Shown here piece by piece: positions 27,304 through 35,941 of a DNA stretch of 64,000 nucleotides. The stretch's first letter is position 1; each line of letters begins with the position of its first letter. The notes beneath the pieces were generated by a model. The model made no database searches. It was given only the letters and a program-made list of their open reading frames with translations, and had not been told where the DNA came from. The stretch is taken from the NCBI RefSeq assembly GCF_005405345.1, contig NZ_BJDW01000009.1, positions 1 to 64,000 on the forward strand, in the 5' to 3' direction. The translations under genes and the position numbers were made by a program. The stretch is from Enterococcus viikkiensis. Its GTDB lineage: Bacteria; Bacillota; Bacilli; Lactobacillales; Enterococcaceae.

Positions 27304-28590
27304 ATGAAACTCGAGATTGGCAATATTGAAATTAAAGATGTGGTTTTTAGTGAAGATGAAAAAATTGAGCAGGGCCGATTATCAATCAATCCCGCAAAGA
27401 TCAAAGCTATTGTTTTAGAGGATGATCGATTATCTGACTGTGAGATTGAGATCGCCAAACCCGGCGACAGTCTCAGGATCACACCGGTTAAAGATGTGAT
27501 TGAACCAAGATGTAAAGTAGATTCTGCCACGGGTATTTTCCCAGGAGTCATCAACAAAGTCGATGTCGTAGGTAGCGGCCGAACCCATGTCTTAAAAGGC
27601 TGCGCGGTTATGACGGTGGGGAAAATCGTCGGTTTCCAAGAAGGAATCGTCGACATGCAAGGACCTGGCGCGGAGCTCACGCCTTTTTCACAACTAATCG
27701 AAATTTGTTTAGTCTTGAAACCACAAGAAGGACTTGATCCCCACCAGTATGAAGAGGCCGCACGATTTGCTGGATTAAAAACGGCGGATTATCTCGGTAA
27801 GCTAGGTGAAAAAATTGAGCCCAACCAGCTTGAAACATTTGAAACACTGCCGTTGTTAGAGCAGATCCAACAATATCCGGATTTGCCAAAGGTTGGCTAC
27901 GTTTATATGTTGCAAACGCAAGGACTGCTTCATGATACGTATGTCTACGGAACGGATGCGAAACACATCGTGCCAACGATCCTTTATCCGACAGAGGTGA
28001 TGGATGGCGCAATTATCAGCGGTAATTGTGTGTCGGCCTGTGATAAAAATACCACGTATCACCATTTGAATAATCCAGTGATCGCGGATTTATATCAGCA
28101 GCACGGAAAAGAAATTAATTTCTTAGGTTTGATTGTAACCAATGAGACAGTTTATCTAAAGGATAAACATCGTTCTAGTGATTTTGTTGCGAAGCTAAGT
28201 GAATATTTAGGCTTAGATGGTGTGATCATTTCTCAGGAAGGGTTTGGCAATCCAGATACAGACTTGATCATGAATTGTAAAAAGGTCGAAGAAAAAGGCA
28301 TTAAGACAGTCATTGTAACAGATGAATATGCAGGTAGAGATGGTGCTAGTCAGTCCTTAGCAGACGCCGACAAATTGGCAACGGCCGTAGTGACTGGCGG
28401 GAACGCAAATGAAACGATCCAGCTACCAAAAATGGATCGCTTAATCGGACAATTAGATTATGTCGATGTTATCGCAGGCGGCTTTGACGGCAGCTTGAAG
28501 GAAGATGGCACGATTGAAGTTGAAATCCAGGCAATTACCGGTGCAACGAATGAATTAGGTTTTAACAAAATGTCTGCTAAAGGCGTTTAA
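27304..28590 (+). CDS. grdE: glycine reductase component B, alpha/beta subunit proprotein
   Basis: Substrate-binding part of the glycine-specific component B, 428 residues. The proprotein is cleaved before a Cys that becomes a pyruvoyl group, which forms a Schiff base with glycine. The cleavage motif SGNCVSACD is present, with Asn241-Cys242, the position expected for the family. Further family features are [13 protein letters not shown] and [27 protein letters not shown] precedes ATG 27304. It works with GrdB, encoded 600 bp downstream, and is followed by the selenoprotein GrdA. Confidence 0.94.
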   Translation: MKLEIGNIEIKDVVFSEDEKIEQGRLSINPAKIKAIVLEDDRLSDCEIEIAKPGDSLRITPVKDVIEPRCKVDSATGIFPGVINKVDVVGSGRTHVLKGCAVMTVGKIVGFQEGIVDMQGPGAELTPFSQLIEICLVLKPQEGLDPHQYEEAARFAGLKTADYLGKLGEKIEPNQLETFETLPLLEQIQQYPDLPKVGYVYMLQTQGLLHDTYVYGTDAKHIVPTILYPTEVMDGAIISGNCVSACDKNTTYHHLNNPVIADLYQQHGKEINFLGLIVTNETVYLKDKHRSSDFVAKLSEYLGLDGVIISQEGFGNPDTDLIMNCKKVEEKGIKTVIVTDEYAGRDGASQSLADADKLATAVVTGGNANETIQLPKMDRLIGQLDYVDVIAGGFDGSLKEDGTIEVEIQAITGATNELGFNKMSAKGV

Positions 28591-28615
28591 AAAGATAAAT
28601 AGGGAGGAAATACTA

Positions 28616-29089
28616 ATGACTTTAGATTTAAAAAATAAAAAAGTCTTAGTGATCGGCGACCGTGACGGAATCCCCGGACAAGCAATCGAAGCTTGTATCG
28701 AGGGAACCGGGTCAGAAGTAATATTCTCATCCACAGAATGTTTCGTCTGAACGGCCGCTGGTGCAATGGACTTGGAAAATCAACGTAGAGTTAATGAAGC
28801 AGTAGAAAACTTCGGCCCAGAGAACGTAGTTGTTCTGATTGGCGCAGCTGAAGGAGAAGCAGCAGGGTTAGCTGCCGAAACTGTGACGAACGGAGACCCT
28901 ACGTATGCCGGTCCATTGACCAATAAACGGCTAGGATTAGCTGTATACCACGCAGTAGAGCCAGAATTTAAAGAAATTGTCGACCCAGATGTTTTTGAAG
29001 AGCAAATTGGCATGATGGAAATGGTTTTAGATGTTGATGACATCATTGAAGAAGTTTCAGAAATGAGGAATCAATACGCCAAGTATTAA
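28616..29089 (+). CDS. grdA: glycine reductase selenoprotein A (with in-frame UGA as Sec45)
   Basis: Small acidic selenoprotein (157 residues) that receives the carboxymethyl group from component B and passes it to component C. The reading frame from ATG 28616 (after GGGAGGAAATACTA) reaches TGA 28748-28750 at codon 45, then stays open in the same frame to 29089. The TGA lies in [16 protein letters not shown], exactly the selenocysteine site of GrdA ([13 protein letters not shown]). Both sides match the family without a gap, so read-through rather than a mutation is by far the better reading. Gene callers would report only 28766-29089. Confidence 0.95.
28748..28771 (+). promoter_or_regulatory. 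Sec codon and weak candidate bacterial SECIS of grdA
   Basis: Directly after the UGA, GC-UGGU-GC (28757-28764) with CC (28755-28756) and GG (28768-28769) can form a short, bulged hairpin with GGU in its apical loop. The stem is weak and the structure is uncertain. A GGU apical loop is also present at the grdB site. Confidence 0.35.
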
Positions 29090-29182
29090 TTAAAATAGCG
29101 GAGCAAACGTCTTCAGTGTGCGACCAATAAGTCAAAAAAACTTGTTTGTAAAGCTAGACATCAACCAGTAAAGGAGCGTCTT

Positions 29183-30484
29183 ATGACTAAATTTAAAGTT
29201 GTTCACTATATCAACCAGTTTTATGCTGGGATTGGTGGTGAAGAAAAGGCGGACATCCAACCATTCTCAAAGGCCGAAGTAGTAGGACCAGGTCTTGCTT
29301 TTATGAATTCATTTGGCGAAGAGGCAGAGATCGTCGGCACCGTTGTGTGCGGTGACAGTTTCTTTAACGAGAACTTGGATAGTGCCAAAAAAGAGGTGCT
29401 TGAACGCATCAAACAATTTGAACCAGATATCGTGGTGGCGGGCCCAGCCTTCAACGCCGGCAGATATGGCATCGCTTGCGGAGAAGTCGCGCAGGCGGTA
29501 ATGACGGAGCTTGATATTCCAGCGGTAACGGGGATGTATGAAGAAAATCCCGGTGTTGAAATGTACAAGAAGGCAGCCTATATCACACCGACAAGAAATA
29601 GTGCGGCCGGTATGCGTAAAGCGGTGCCGGTAATGGCACGTCTTACGTTGAAATTGTTGAAAGGCGAAGCCGTTTCACCAGCTGCGGACAATTACTTTGT
29701 TCGATATCGCAAAAATTTTCAGGATGAAAAACGTGGCTCGGAACGAGCGGTAGAGATGCTGATTCACAAGGTGAAAAACGAGGAATTCGTGACTGAATTT
29801 CCGATGCCTGAGTTTGATAATGTGGCACCAGCCACGGCGATCAAGGATCTAACCAAAACGAAGATCGCGTTGGTGACTTCTGGTGGAATTGTTCCCAAAG
29901 GCAATCCAGATCGAATTGAATCGAGTAGCGCGTCGAAGTATGGCATGTATTCTATTGAAAATGTTGATACATTGACAGCGGATTCTTATGAGACGGCTCA
30001 CGGCGGGTACGACCCTGTTTATGCAAACCAAGATCCAAACCGTGTATTGCCATTAGATATTGTTAGAGCAATGGAAAAAGAAGGGATGATCGGGAGTCTG
30101 CACAATTATTTCTATACGACCGTCGGCAATGGTACGGCTGTTGCCAACGCGAAGAAATATGCAGCTGAAATTGCGCAAAAATTATTAGCAGATGGTGTTG
30201 AAGCAGTTATTTTGACTTCCACCTGAGGAACCTGTACACGTTGCGGTGCAACGATGGTGAAAGAAATTGAAAAAACAGGTCTGCCTGTGGTTCATATTTG
30301 CACAGTAGTTCCAATCTCGCAAACAGTCGGCGCGAATCGGATCGTTCCAGCGGTCGCGATTCCTCATCCATTAGGAAATCCAAGTCTAAGTTTGGCCGAA
30401 GAGCAAAAACTTCGGCGGGGCATCGTTGAAAAAGCTCTAATGGCGATGACAACCGCAGTGGAGGAGCAAACCGTATTTGAATAA
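29183..30484 (+). CDS. grdB: glycine reductase component B, gamma subunit, selenoprotein (Sec348)
   Basis: Catalytic selenoprotein of component B, 433 residues. Its Sec attacks the glycine Schiff base on GrdE and forms a carboxymethyl-selenoether. The frame from ATG 29183 meets TGA 30224-30226 at codon 348 and continues in frame to TAA at 30484. The context is LTST-U-GTCTRCGATMVKEIE, the family's Sec site, and the downstream part (VVHICTVVPISQTVGANRIV) is well conserved. KGNPDRIESSSASKYGMYSI also supports the family. Glycine, rather than sarcosine or betaine, is inferred from the paired GrdE and riboswitch. Confidence 0.95.
30224..30253 (+). promoter_or_regulatory. Sec codon and candidate bacterial SECIS of grdB
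   Basis: Twelve bases after the UGA, CGTTGC (30239-30244) and GCAACG (30248-30253) form a perfect 6-bp stem around GGT. The apical loop is 18-20 nt after the UGA, a spacing used by bacterial SECIS elements, and the GGU loop resembles those bound by SelB. Confidence 0.6.
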
Positions 30485-30489
30485 TGCCG

Positions 30490-30522
30490 AACTGCCTGAG
30501 TGGCTTCACTCAGGCAGTTCAT
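30490..30522 (+). other. hairpin between grdB and trxB
   Basis: AACTGCCTGAGTG and CACTCAGGCAGTT form a perfect stem (13 bp) with a TT-containing tight loop, and no T tract follows. It probably acts as mRNA processing or stability structure after grdB, not a terminator. Confidence 0.6.
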
Positions 30523-30542
30523 AGAGAGAAAGGAGCAAAGCA

Positions 30543-31511
30543 ATGTACGATGTGATCATTATTGGTGGCGGACCAGCCGGCTTGACGGCAGCTATTTACA
30601 ATGCCAGAGCCCGTTTGAAGGTGCTACTTTTAGAGAAAACGAAGCTAGGAGGGCAGATTGTATCCACTCATGAAATCGCCAATTTTCCAGGATCAATCAA
30701 GCTGTCAGAAGAAGAAACCTCAGGACCAGAACTAATCAAACGGATGACAGATCAAGCTGTGCAATTTGGCGCAGAAATTCAGTTGCGAAAAGAAGTTACT
30801 GAGTTAGAGTTAGAAGGCCAAGTTAAAAAAATTATTTGTAAAGATGGTAGCGTTTACGAGTCTCGCGCGGTGATTTGTGCCAACGGAGCTTTTCCTAGAG
30901 CGATCGGCTGTGAAGGAGAACAGGAACTAGCAGGAAAAGGCGTTTCTTATTGTGCGACTTGCGATGGCGCTTTTTTTGAGGATATGGAGGTTTTCGTGAT
31001 CGGTGGCGGGAATTCGGCGGTGGAAGAAGCGATGTTTATTACTACCTTTGCCCGCAAAGTCACGATTATTCAAAATTTAAGTGAATTGACTGCGGATGCG
31101 ATCGCGATTGAGCAAGTGAGAGCCAATGACAAGATCGATTATATTTTTGATTCTGTCGTGGAGCATATCGAAGGAGACGGCATGGTAGAGGCCATGACGA
31201 TTCGCAATATAAAAACAGATAGACTGACACGTTTCGAAGCGGATAAAGAAGATGGGTTGTTTGGTATTTTTGTCTTTATTGGAAATGTCCCTAGTACTAA
31301 GCTCTATGAAGGGAAAATACCATTGAATGAATATGGCTATATGATCACTGACGAAGCGATGGCGACACAAATAGAGGGCGTGTTTGCGGCGGGGGATATG
31401 CGGCCGAAAGTGCTGCGACAAGTGGTTACAGCTACCGGTGATGGGGCGATCGCTGCCTTCTCAGCCCAAAAATACGTCGAGAAAATCAAAAGGGAGGTAC
31501 TAGCAAGATGA
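30543..31511 (+). CDS. trxB: thioredoxin reductase of the glycine reductase system
   Basis: FAD/NADPH-dependent flavoprotein of 322 residues that delivers electrons to the operon's thioredoxin. The FAD motif IIGGGPAGLTAAIYNAR is at the N-terminus, the redox pair is CATC (Cys137, Cys140) in VSYCATCDGAFF, the NADPH motif is VIGGGNSAVEEAMF, and GVFAAGDMRPK closes the FAD site. Glycine reductase needs reduced thioredoxin, and trx genes are regularly part of grd operons. It overlaps trxA by 4 bp. Confidence 0.92.
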   Translation: MYDVIIIGGGPAGLTAAIYNARARLKVLLLEKTKLGGQIVSTHEIANFPGSIKLSEEETSGPELIKRMTDQAVQFGAEIQLRKEVTELELEGQVKKIICKDGSVYESRAVICANGAFPRAIGCEGEQELAGKGVSYCATCDGAFFEDMEVFVIGGGNSAVEEAMFITTFARKVTIIQNLSELTADAIAIEQVRANDKIDYIFDSVVEHIEGDGMVEAMTIRNIKTDRLTRFEADKEDGLFGIFVFIGNVPSTKLYEGKIPLNEYGYMITDEAMATQIEGVFAAGDMRPKVLRQVVTATGDGAIAAFSAQKYVEKIKREVLAR

Positions 31512-31831
31512 TCGAATTAACTGTTGATAATTTTGGATCAGAAGTAGTAGAACAAGACACGCCGGTGTTGGTGGACTGGTGGGGAGAGACTTGTGAAAAT
31601 TGCTTAGCTTTGATGCCAGCTGTTGAAGAATTATATGAACAATACGGCGATCAAATCCGGTTCACGAAATTTAATACGTCACAGAAAAAAGTTCGGCGTT
31701 TCTGTATCCAACATAAAGTCTTAGGACTTCCGGTGATTTCAATTTACCAGAATGGCGAAAAAATTGATGAAGTAGCAAAGGATGATTGTACCAAAGAAAC
31801 CATCGAAGAAATGATCCAGAAATATGTTTAA
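31508..31831 (+). CDS. trxA: thioredoxin of the glycine reductase system
   Basis: A 107-residue thioredoxin fold with a non-canonical active site, WWGETCENCLAL (CENC instead of CGPC). The cis-Pro is present in LGLPVISIY. Altered CxxC pairs are common in thioredoxins specialised for the glycine reductase system, where the protein reduces the selenoprotein A intermediate. The gene is translationally coupled to trxB by ATGA-type overlap and lies 12 bp before grdC. Confidence 0.9.
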   Translation: MIELTVDNFGSEVVEQDTPVLVDWWGETCENCLALMPAVEELYEQYGDQIRFTKFNTSQKKVRRFCIQHKVLGLPVISIYQNGEKIDEVAKDDCTKETIEEMIQKYV

Positions 31832-31843
31832 GGCGGGATACAG

Positions 31844-33379
31844 ATGAATTATTCGACTTTACGAGGGGCAAGTTATGTATTGATCCACACACCAGATATG
31901 ATCGAGCATAATGGAACGACCCAAACGATGGAAAAAATCACTACGCCAGACAGTCCGTATTTAGCCAGTCTTTACGAGCATCTTCGCAGCTATGAAGAGG
32001 TGGTGAATTATGCGCCAAACCAGACCTTCATCGGTAATTTAGGTTATGAAGCGTTAAAGGAGATTCCTCAGCCATGGATTAGTGAAACATATACCGGCAA
32101 GCGAGAAGGAAAATTCGGCGAGATTATGCCGGAATTGGAATTTTATGGGTTATTACAGCTGGTTGATGTGTTTGAACTGGTCCATTTGGAAGCACAGTTT
32201 GCGGAGAAAGTTCGTGCATCGTTAAATGAGCACCCCTTATTTAAAGCTGACACGGCAAAAATCAAAGAAGGCAAAGACGTGACGTGGCTCCAGCAAGAAC
32301 TTGATGAAAACAACGGAGAAGGCCTATATTATGAACGCCAATTAGTTGGCTGTGTCAGTCCTGCCCATCAGATTGATGTGAATTTAAATGCGCACGTGAT
32401 GCTAGAAAATCTCGTCGTTAAAGCCAGTGGGGTATTGGCTTTGCGGCAATTGATCGCCAAGCAGGGAATCGATCCTAAAGAAATTGATTATGTGATCGAA
32501 TGCAGCGAAGAAGCTTGTGGGGATATGAACCAGCGAGGCGGGGGCAATTTTGCGAAATCGATTGCTGAATTATGTGGTTGTGAACACGCGACAGGTTCGG
32601 ATATTCGCAGTTTTTGTGCCGGACCGACCCATGCCTTGATCACGGCGGCTTCCTTGGTGGCGGCAGGCACGCATAAAAATGTCGTTTTAGTTGCCGGTGG
32701 AGCGACAGCAAAATTAGGAATGAACGGCAAGTCCCATGTTGGAAAAGGCTTGCCGATTTTAGAAGATGTACTAGGCGGCTTTGCGGCGCTGATCAGTGAA
32801 AACGACGGAATTCATCCAATTTTACGTCACGATCTGACCGGTAAGCATGAGGTTGGTAGTGGTTCGAGTCCACAAGCCGTGACTACTGCTTTAATCGGGA
32901 GCATCTTAGAAAAAGCGCACTTGACGATTAAAGACGTGGATGTTTATTCAGTTGAAATGCAAAATCCTGATATCACCAAACCTGCGGGCGCTGGTGATGT
33001 TCCATTGGCGAACCTTAAAATGATCGGCGCAATCGGGGTGCTACGTAAGGACATCGAGAAAAAAGATCTAAAAGCCTTTGTCGATGAAAAAGCCTTAGTT
33101 GGCTGGGCCCCGACACAAGGGCATATTCCTAGTGGCATTCCTTATCTCGGCTTTGCAACAGAAGATTTAGTAATTGGCGATAAAAAACGAGCGATGATCG
33201 TTGGCAAAGGCTCACTTTTCTTAGGGCGAATGACGAATTTGTTTGACGGAGTCTCAATCTTGATTGAAAAAAATAGCGGAAAAGTTACCGAGGAGAACCA
33301 ACAGGATTTAGAAGCATTAGTCAAACGAGAAGTAGCGCAGGCGTTGAGAAGTTTCGCTGCCAATCTTTCAGTAGAATAG
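31844..33379 (+). CDS. grdC: glycine reductase component C, beta subunit
   Basis: A 511-residue protein of component C, which takes the carboxymethyl group from GrdA and, with GrdD, releases acetyl phosphate. It is related to ketoacyl-ACP synthase III-like enzymes; a Cys lies in DIRSFCAGPTHALITAASL, consistent with that fold's active site. Conserved blocks include IECSEEACGDMNQRGGG and SVEMQNPDITKPAGAGD. AAGGCGGGATACAG precedes ATG 31844. It is followed by grdD with 2-11 bp between, depending on the start. Confidence 0.93.
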   Translation: MNYSTLRGASYVLIHTPDMIEHNGTTQTMEKITTPDSPYLASLYEHLRSYEEVVNYAPNQTFIGNLGYEALKEIPQPWISETYTGKREGKFGEIMPELEFYGLLQLVDVFELVHLEAQFAEKVRASLNEHPLFKADTAKIKEGKDVTWLQQELDENNGEGLYYERQLVGCVSPAHQIDVNLNAHVMLENLVVKASGVLALRQLIAKQGIDPKEIDYVIECSEEACGDMNQRGGGNFAKSIAELCGCEHATGSDIRSFCAGPTHALITAASLVAAGTHKNVVLVAGGATAKLGMNGKSHVGKGLPILEDVLGGFAALISENDGIHPILRHDLTGKHEVGSGSSPQAVTTALIGSILEKAHLTIKDVDVYSVEMQNPDITKPAGAGDVPLANLKMIGAIGVLRKDIEKKDLKAFVDEKALVGWAPTQGHIPSGIPYLGFATEDLVIGDKKRAMIVGKGSLFLGRMTNLFDGVSILIEKNSGKVTEENQQDLEALVKREVAQALRSFAANLSVE

Positions 33380-33390
33380 AGGTGAAACCA

Positions 33391-34548
33391 ATGTCTGATC
33401 AAGTAAAACAAACCGTAAAAAAAGTATTTGAGGAGCTAGCCATCAGCCTGGAAGCCGGGCGAATGGAAGCAGGAATGAAGATTGGTTTAACGATTGATGG
33501 CAGTGAATTGGGCTTGGATGTAATGAAACAGGCCGCATATGCGATAAAGCAAAAGAAGCTCTTTGATTTAGTGTTAATTGGCAGCGATGTCGACTGGGCC
33601 GAGGATTTTATTCATTATTCTACGACGGATTGCCAAAAAGAATCCGCTGAGTTGATGGAGGAACTGCTGGATAACGGTGAGATCCAAGGCTGTGTGACCT
33701 TGCATTATAATTTTCCAATTGGTGTTTCGACGGTCGGAAAAGTGCTCACCCCAGCGTTAGGTCGAGAGCTCTTTATTGCCACAACGACGGGAACGACTAG
33801 TGGTGTTCGCACTGAGGCGATGGTTTTAAACGCTATCAATGGGATTATTGCAGCGAAAGCCTGTGGTATCGAAAAACCGACTGTGGGCGTTTTAAATGTT
33901 GAAGGAGCTAAAACTGTTGAGCGAACTTTGACGACGTTGCAGGAGAATGGGTATGGGATAACCTTCGGAGAGAGTCAACGAGCAGATGGCGGCATTGTAT
34001 TGCGGGGCAATGATTTACTATTAGGTAGCGTAGATGTCGTCGTTTGTGATAGCTTGACCGGAAATATTTTGATGAAGTTTTTTTCTGCGTACACTAGCGG
34101 AGGAAACTACGAGATCTCTGGTTCCGGCTATGGTCCGGGAATTGGTCGTAAGTATGACCGCAATATTTGTATTATCTCACGAGCAAGTGGCGCCCCGGTA
34201 ATCGCTAACGCATTGGAATACGCCTACGAATTAGCACGAGGCAAACTGGGGGCCATCAGTCAACAAGAATATCAAAAAGCAGATCAAGCGGGGCTTAAAA
34301 AACTATGCGATAACTTGACTGAACCATCAAAAAAAGAAACACAAGAAATTGGATCACCACCAAAGGAAGTCGTCACCAGTGAGATAACCGGGATCGAGAT
34401 CATGGAATTGGAGGAGGCAGTGAAAGTTTTGTGGGCAGCCAATATTTATGCCGAAAGTGGAATGGGGTGTACGGGACCAATCGTTTTGGTCAACCCTAAA
34501 CAGTTAACTGCCGCACAGAATGAATTAAAAAATATGAATTATCTCTAA
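33391..34548 (+). CDS. grdD: glycine reductase component C, alpha subunit
   Basis: A 385-residue PlsX-like protein that transfers the acetyl group to phosphate, giving acetyl phosphate for ATP synthesis. Family features are MKIGLTIDGSELGLDVMKQA, YTSGGNYEISGSGYGPGIGR and a C-terminal ESGMGCTGPIVLV whose Cys (residue 360 from this start) is at the place known to be reactive in the family. AGAGGTG favours ATG 33391; an in-frame GTG at 33382 overlaps that site. It ends the operon and a terminator follows. Confidence 0.93.
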   Translation: MSDQVKQTVKKVFEELAISLEAGRMEAGMKIGLTIDGSELGLDVMKQAAYAIKQKKLFDLVLIGSDVDWAEDFIHYSTTDCQKESAELMEELLDNGEIQGCVTLHYNFPIGVSTVGKVLTPALGRELFIATTTGTTSGVRTEAMVLNAINGIIAAKACGIEKPTVGVLNVEGAKTVERTLTTLQENGYGITFGESQRADGGIVLRGNDLLLGSVDVVVCDSLTGNILMKFFSAYTSGGNYEISGSGYGPGIGRKYDRNICIISRASGAPVIANALEYAYELARGKLGAISQQEYQKADQAGLKKLCDNLTEPSKKETQEIGSPPKEVVTSEITGIEIMELEEAVKVLWAANIYAESGMGCTGPIVLVNPKQLTAAQNELKNMNYL

Positions 34549-34550
34549 AT

Positions 34551-34586
34551 AAGACGGACGGCTTTCTAGAAGGCTGTCTGTTTTTA
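34551..34586 (+). terminator. Rho-independent terminator of the grd operon
   Basis: AGACGGACGGCTTTC can fold with GAAGGCTGTCTGT (with small mismatches), followed by TTTTTA. From 34587 to 34850 no gene is seen. Confidence 0.7.
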
Positions 34587-34826
34587 TAATTCTCTTTATT
34601 TTCTACACGCAATAGGATGGTAAAGCATAATCATTTTGATGTCAGTAATGAAAAGTTGAACTTTCAATCGTAGGTCGTAGGTTGTCAATGCTAAACTTTT
34701 TTAACTGAATAACGTGCAGGTAGAGTATGATTTATTGACGATGTCCCTGACCCTTTTTTGTGCAGTTGGGTTTTCTGTTGGCAAAACTTTTAAATTCTTT
34801 TTTAGACAAATCGGTCAATCTGTTTA

Positions 34827-34856
34827 TTAACCTTTTTTGCTTTTCTTCGCTATAAT
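34827..34856 (+). promoter_or_regulatory. promoter of the surface-protein gene
   Basis: TATAAT (34851-34856) is a perfect -10, with TTAACC (34827-34832) at 18 bp as a weak -35. The start of transcription near 34863 excludes the in-frame ATG 34862 as start codon of the following gene. Confidence 0.6.
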
Positions 34857-34879
34857 GGTCGATGAAGGGAATGAATAGA

Positions 34880-35764
34880 ATGACCAAGAGAAAAGCGTTT
34901 ATTGCCGTGCTCGTTGCTTTTTCAGCGGGGCTTATTTTTTCTCCAGCTGTTAGTGCGGCTGAGACGAATGAGGCAACGGTGACTTCGATCCCAACAACGG
35001 CAACAACAGAAAGCAGTAGCCAGAAATTACCTCAGACAGATAGCATCGCCGCGCAATTGAAAGCGGCGACTGAACAATATGAAGCACGCAAACAGCAGAT
35101 TGCTCAGGATTTGGCAGATGCTCAGCAGCGTCGGGGAAAACGTCAGCAAGACTTGCACAATGATTTTGAAGAGTTCCAAAATCAATTAAGTCAAAACCAC
35201 GCGGATTTTCAGCAGCATGTATCTGAGGTAAATGGTCGTTTACAAACGGATCATGAAACGATCGAAAGTACATGGTCGCAAGCGCAAGAGCAACTTGACC
35301 AAGCTCGTGCAGACTTTAATAAGAAAATCGCCGATGCGAAGGAACTGCAAGCGCAGCTTCAAGCAGACAAAACGACAATCGATCAAAACATTTCACAAGT
35401 CAAAACCAGTGCACAGGCTATACAAAAGCAAGCTGTCGCAGGATCGGAAGCGGCAAAAGCCACCGGGGTAGATTTGGAAAATCGAGCAAATGATGTCGCT
35501 GGAGCAGTAAACCGGATCAAAGCGGTCGTTGATTCAGCAGGAGAGGACCTTAAAACGACTGAGGGCGCATCAAATCAAACGACTCAGCAGCCTCAAATAA
35601 CTAAGATGGCTACCGAAAGTGTTGAGCCAACACAAAAACAAAATGCTCAGACATCTAGGGAATATCCTAAAACTAACGACTCGAAAAATCAGATTCTTTC
35701 TTTAATAGGGTTAGGAATAGTTGGGGGTCTAGGGTTGTTAATTCTTCGCAGACAGCGAGGATAG
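34880..35764 (+). CDS. exported coiled-coil surface protein with LPXTG-like anchor (YPKTN variant)
   Basis: A 294-residue cell-surface protein. GAAGGGA (34864-34870) sets ATG 34880. The N-terminus is a signal peptide (KAFIAVLVAFSAGLIFSPA, cleaved near SAAE). A Thr/Ser-rich linker, then a Gln/Asp-rich coiled coil (~55-200) follow. The C-terminus has the layout of a sortase substrate: YPKTN, a hydrophobic segment (ILSLIGLGIVGGLGLLIL) and RRQRG. The motif differs from LPXTG at positions 1 and 5, so anchoring is uncertain. KLPQTDS near residue 50 is not a sorting signal. The function is unknown. Confidence 0.72.
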   Translation: MTKRKAFIAVLVAFSAGLIFSPAVSAAETNEATVTSIPTTATTESSSQKLPQTDSIAAQLKAATEQYEARKQQIAQDLADAQQRRGKRQQDLHNDFEEFQNQLSQNHADFQQHVSEVNGRLQTDHETIESTWSQAQEQLDQARADFNKKIADAKELQAQLQADKTTIDQNISQVKTSAQAIQKQAVAGSEAAKATGVDLENRANDVAGAVNRIKAVVDSAGEDLKTTEGASNQTTQQPQITKMATESVEPTQKQNAQTSREYPKTNDSKNQILSLIGLGIVGGLGLLILRRQRG

Positions 35765-35778
35765 CTCTTGAAGTTCCC

Positions 35779-35813
35779 AAAGGCTGGAAGCTAATAGCTC
35801 CAGCCTTTTTTTT
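35779..35813 (+). terminator. Rho-independent terminator after the surface-protein gene
   Basis: AAGGCTGGAGCT-like arms: AAGGCTGGA pairs with TCCAGCCTT around AGCTAATAGC, followed by TTTTTTT. Confidence 0.9.
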
Positions 35814-35941
35814 ATTCTTTTGTTATGTCAATAGTTAAGATTATTTTTTGAAGGTTGATATCAAGCTGAGAAAGATTGTTAGCAGAAAAATCTATGTTAA
35901 AATACCCCTTGAACGCATACTGCACTAGAAAGAGGAATTAC

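Noticed and set aside
28766-29089. Stand-alone 107-residue gene
   Set aside because: It is the part of grdA after the Sec codon; the true start is at 28616.
30254-30484. Stand-alone 76-residue gene after a truncated GrdB
   Set aside because: It is the C-terminal part of grdB after the Sec codon, in the same frame as 29183-30226. A nonsense mutation is not favoured because the codon sits exactly at the family's Sec site.
29183-30484. Sarcosine- or betaine-specific component B (GrdF or GrdH)
   Set aside because: The operon starts with grdE, a glycine riboswitch controls it, and no betaine/sarcosine transporter or methyl-metabolism gene is present; glycine fits best, though specificity is inferred.
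35027-35041. LPQTD in the N-terminal part of the surface protein as a sortase signal
   Set aside because: It is near residue 50, with no hydrophobic segment and positive tail after it; the C-terminal YPKTN has the correct context.
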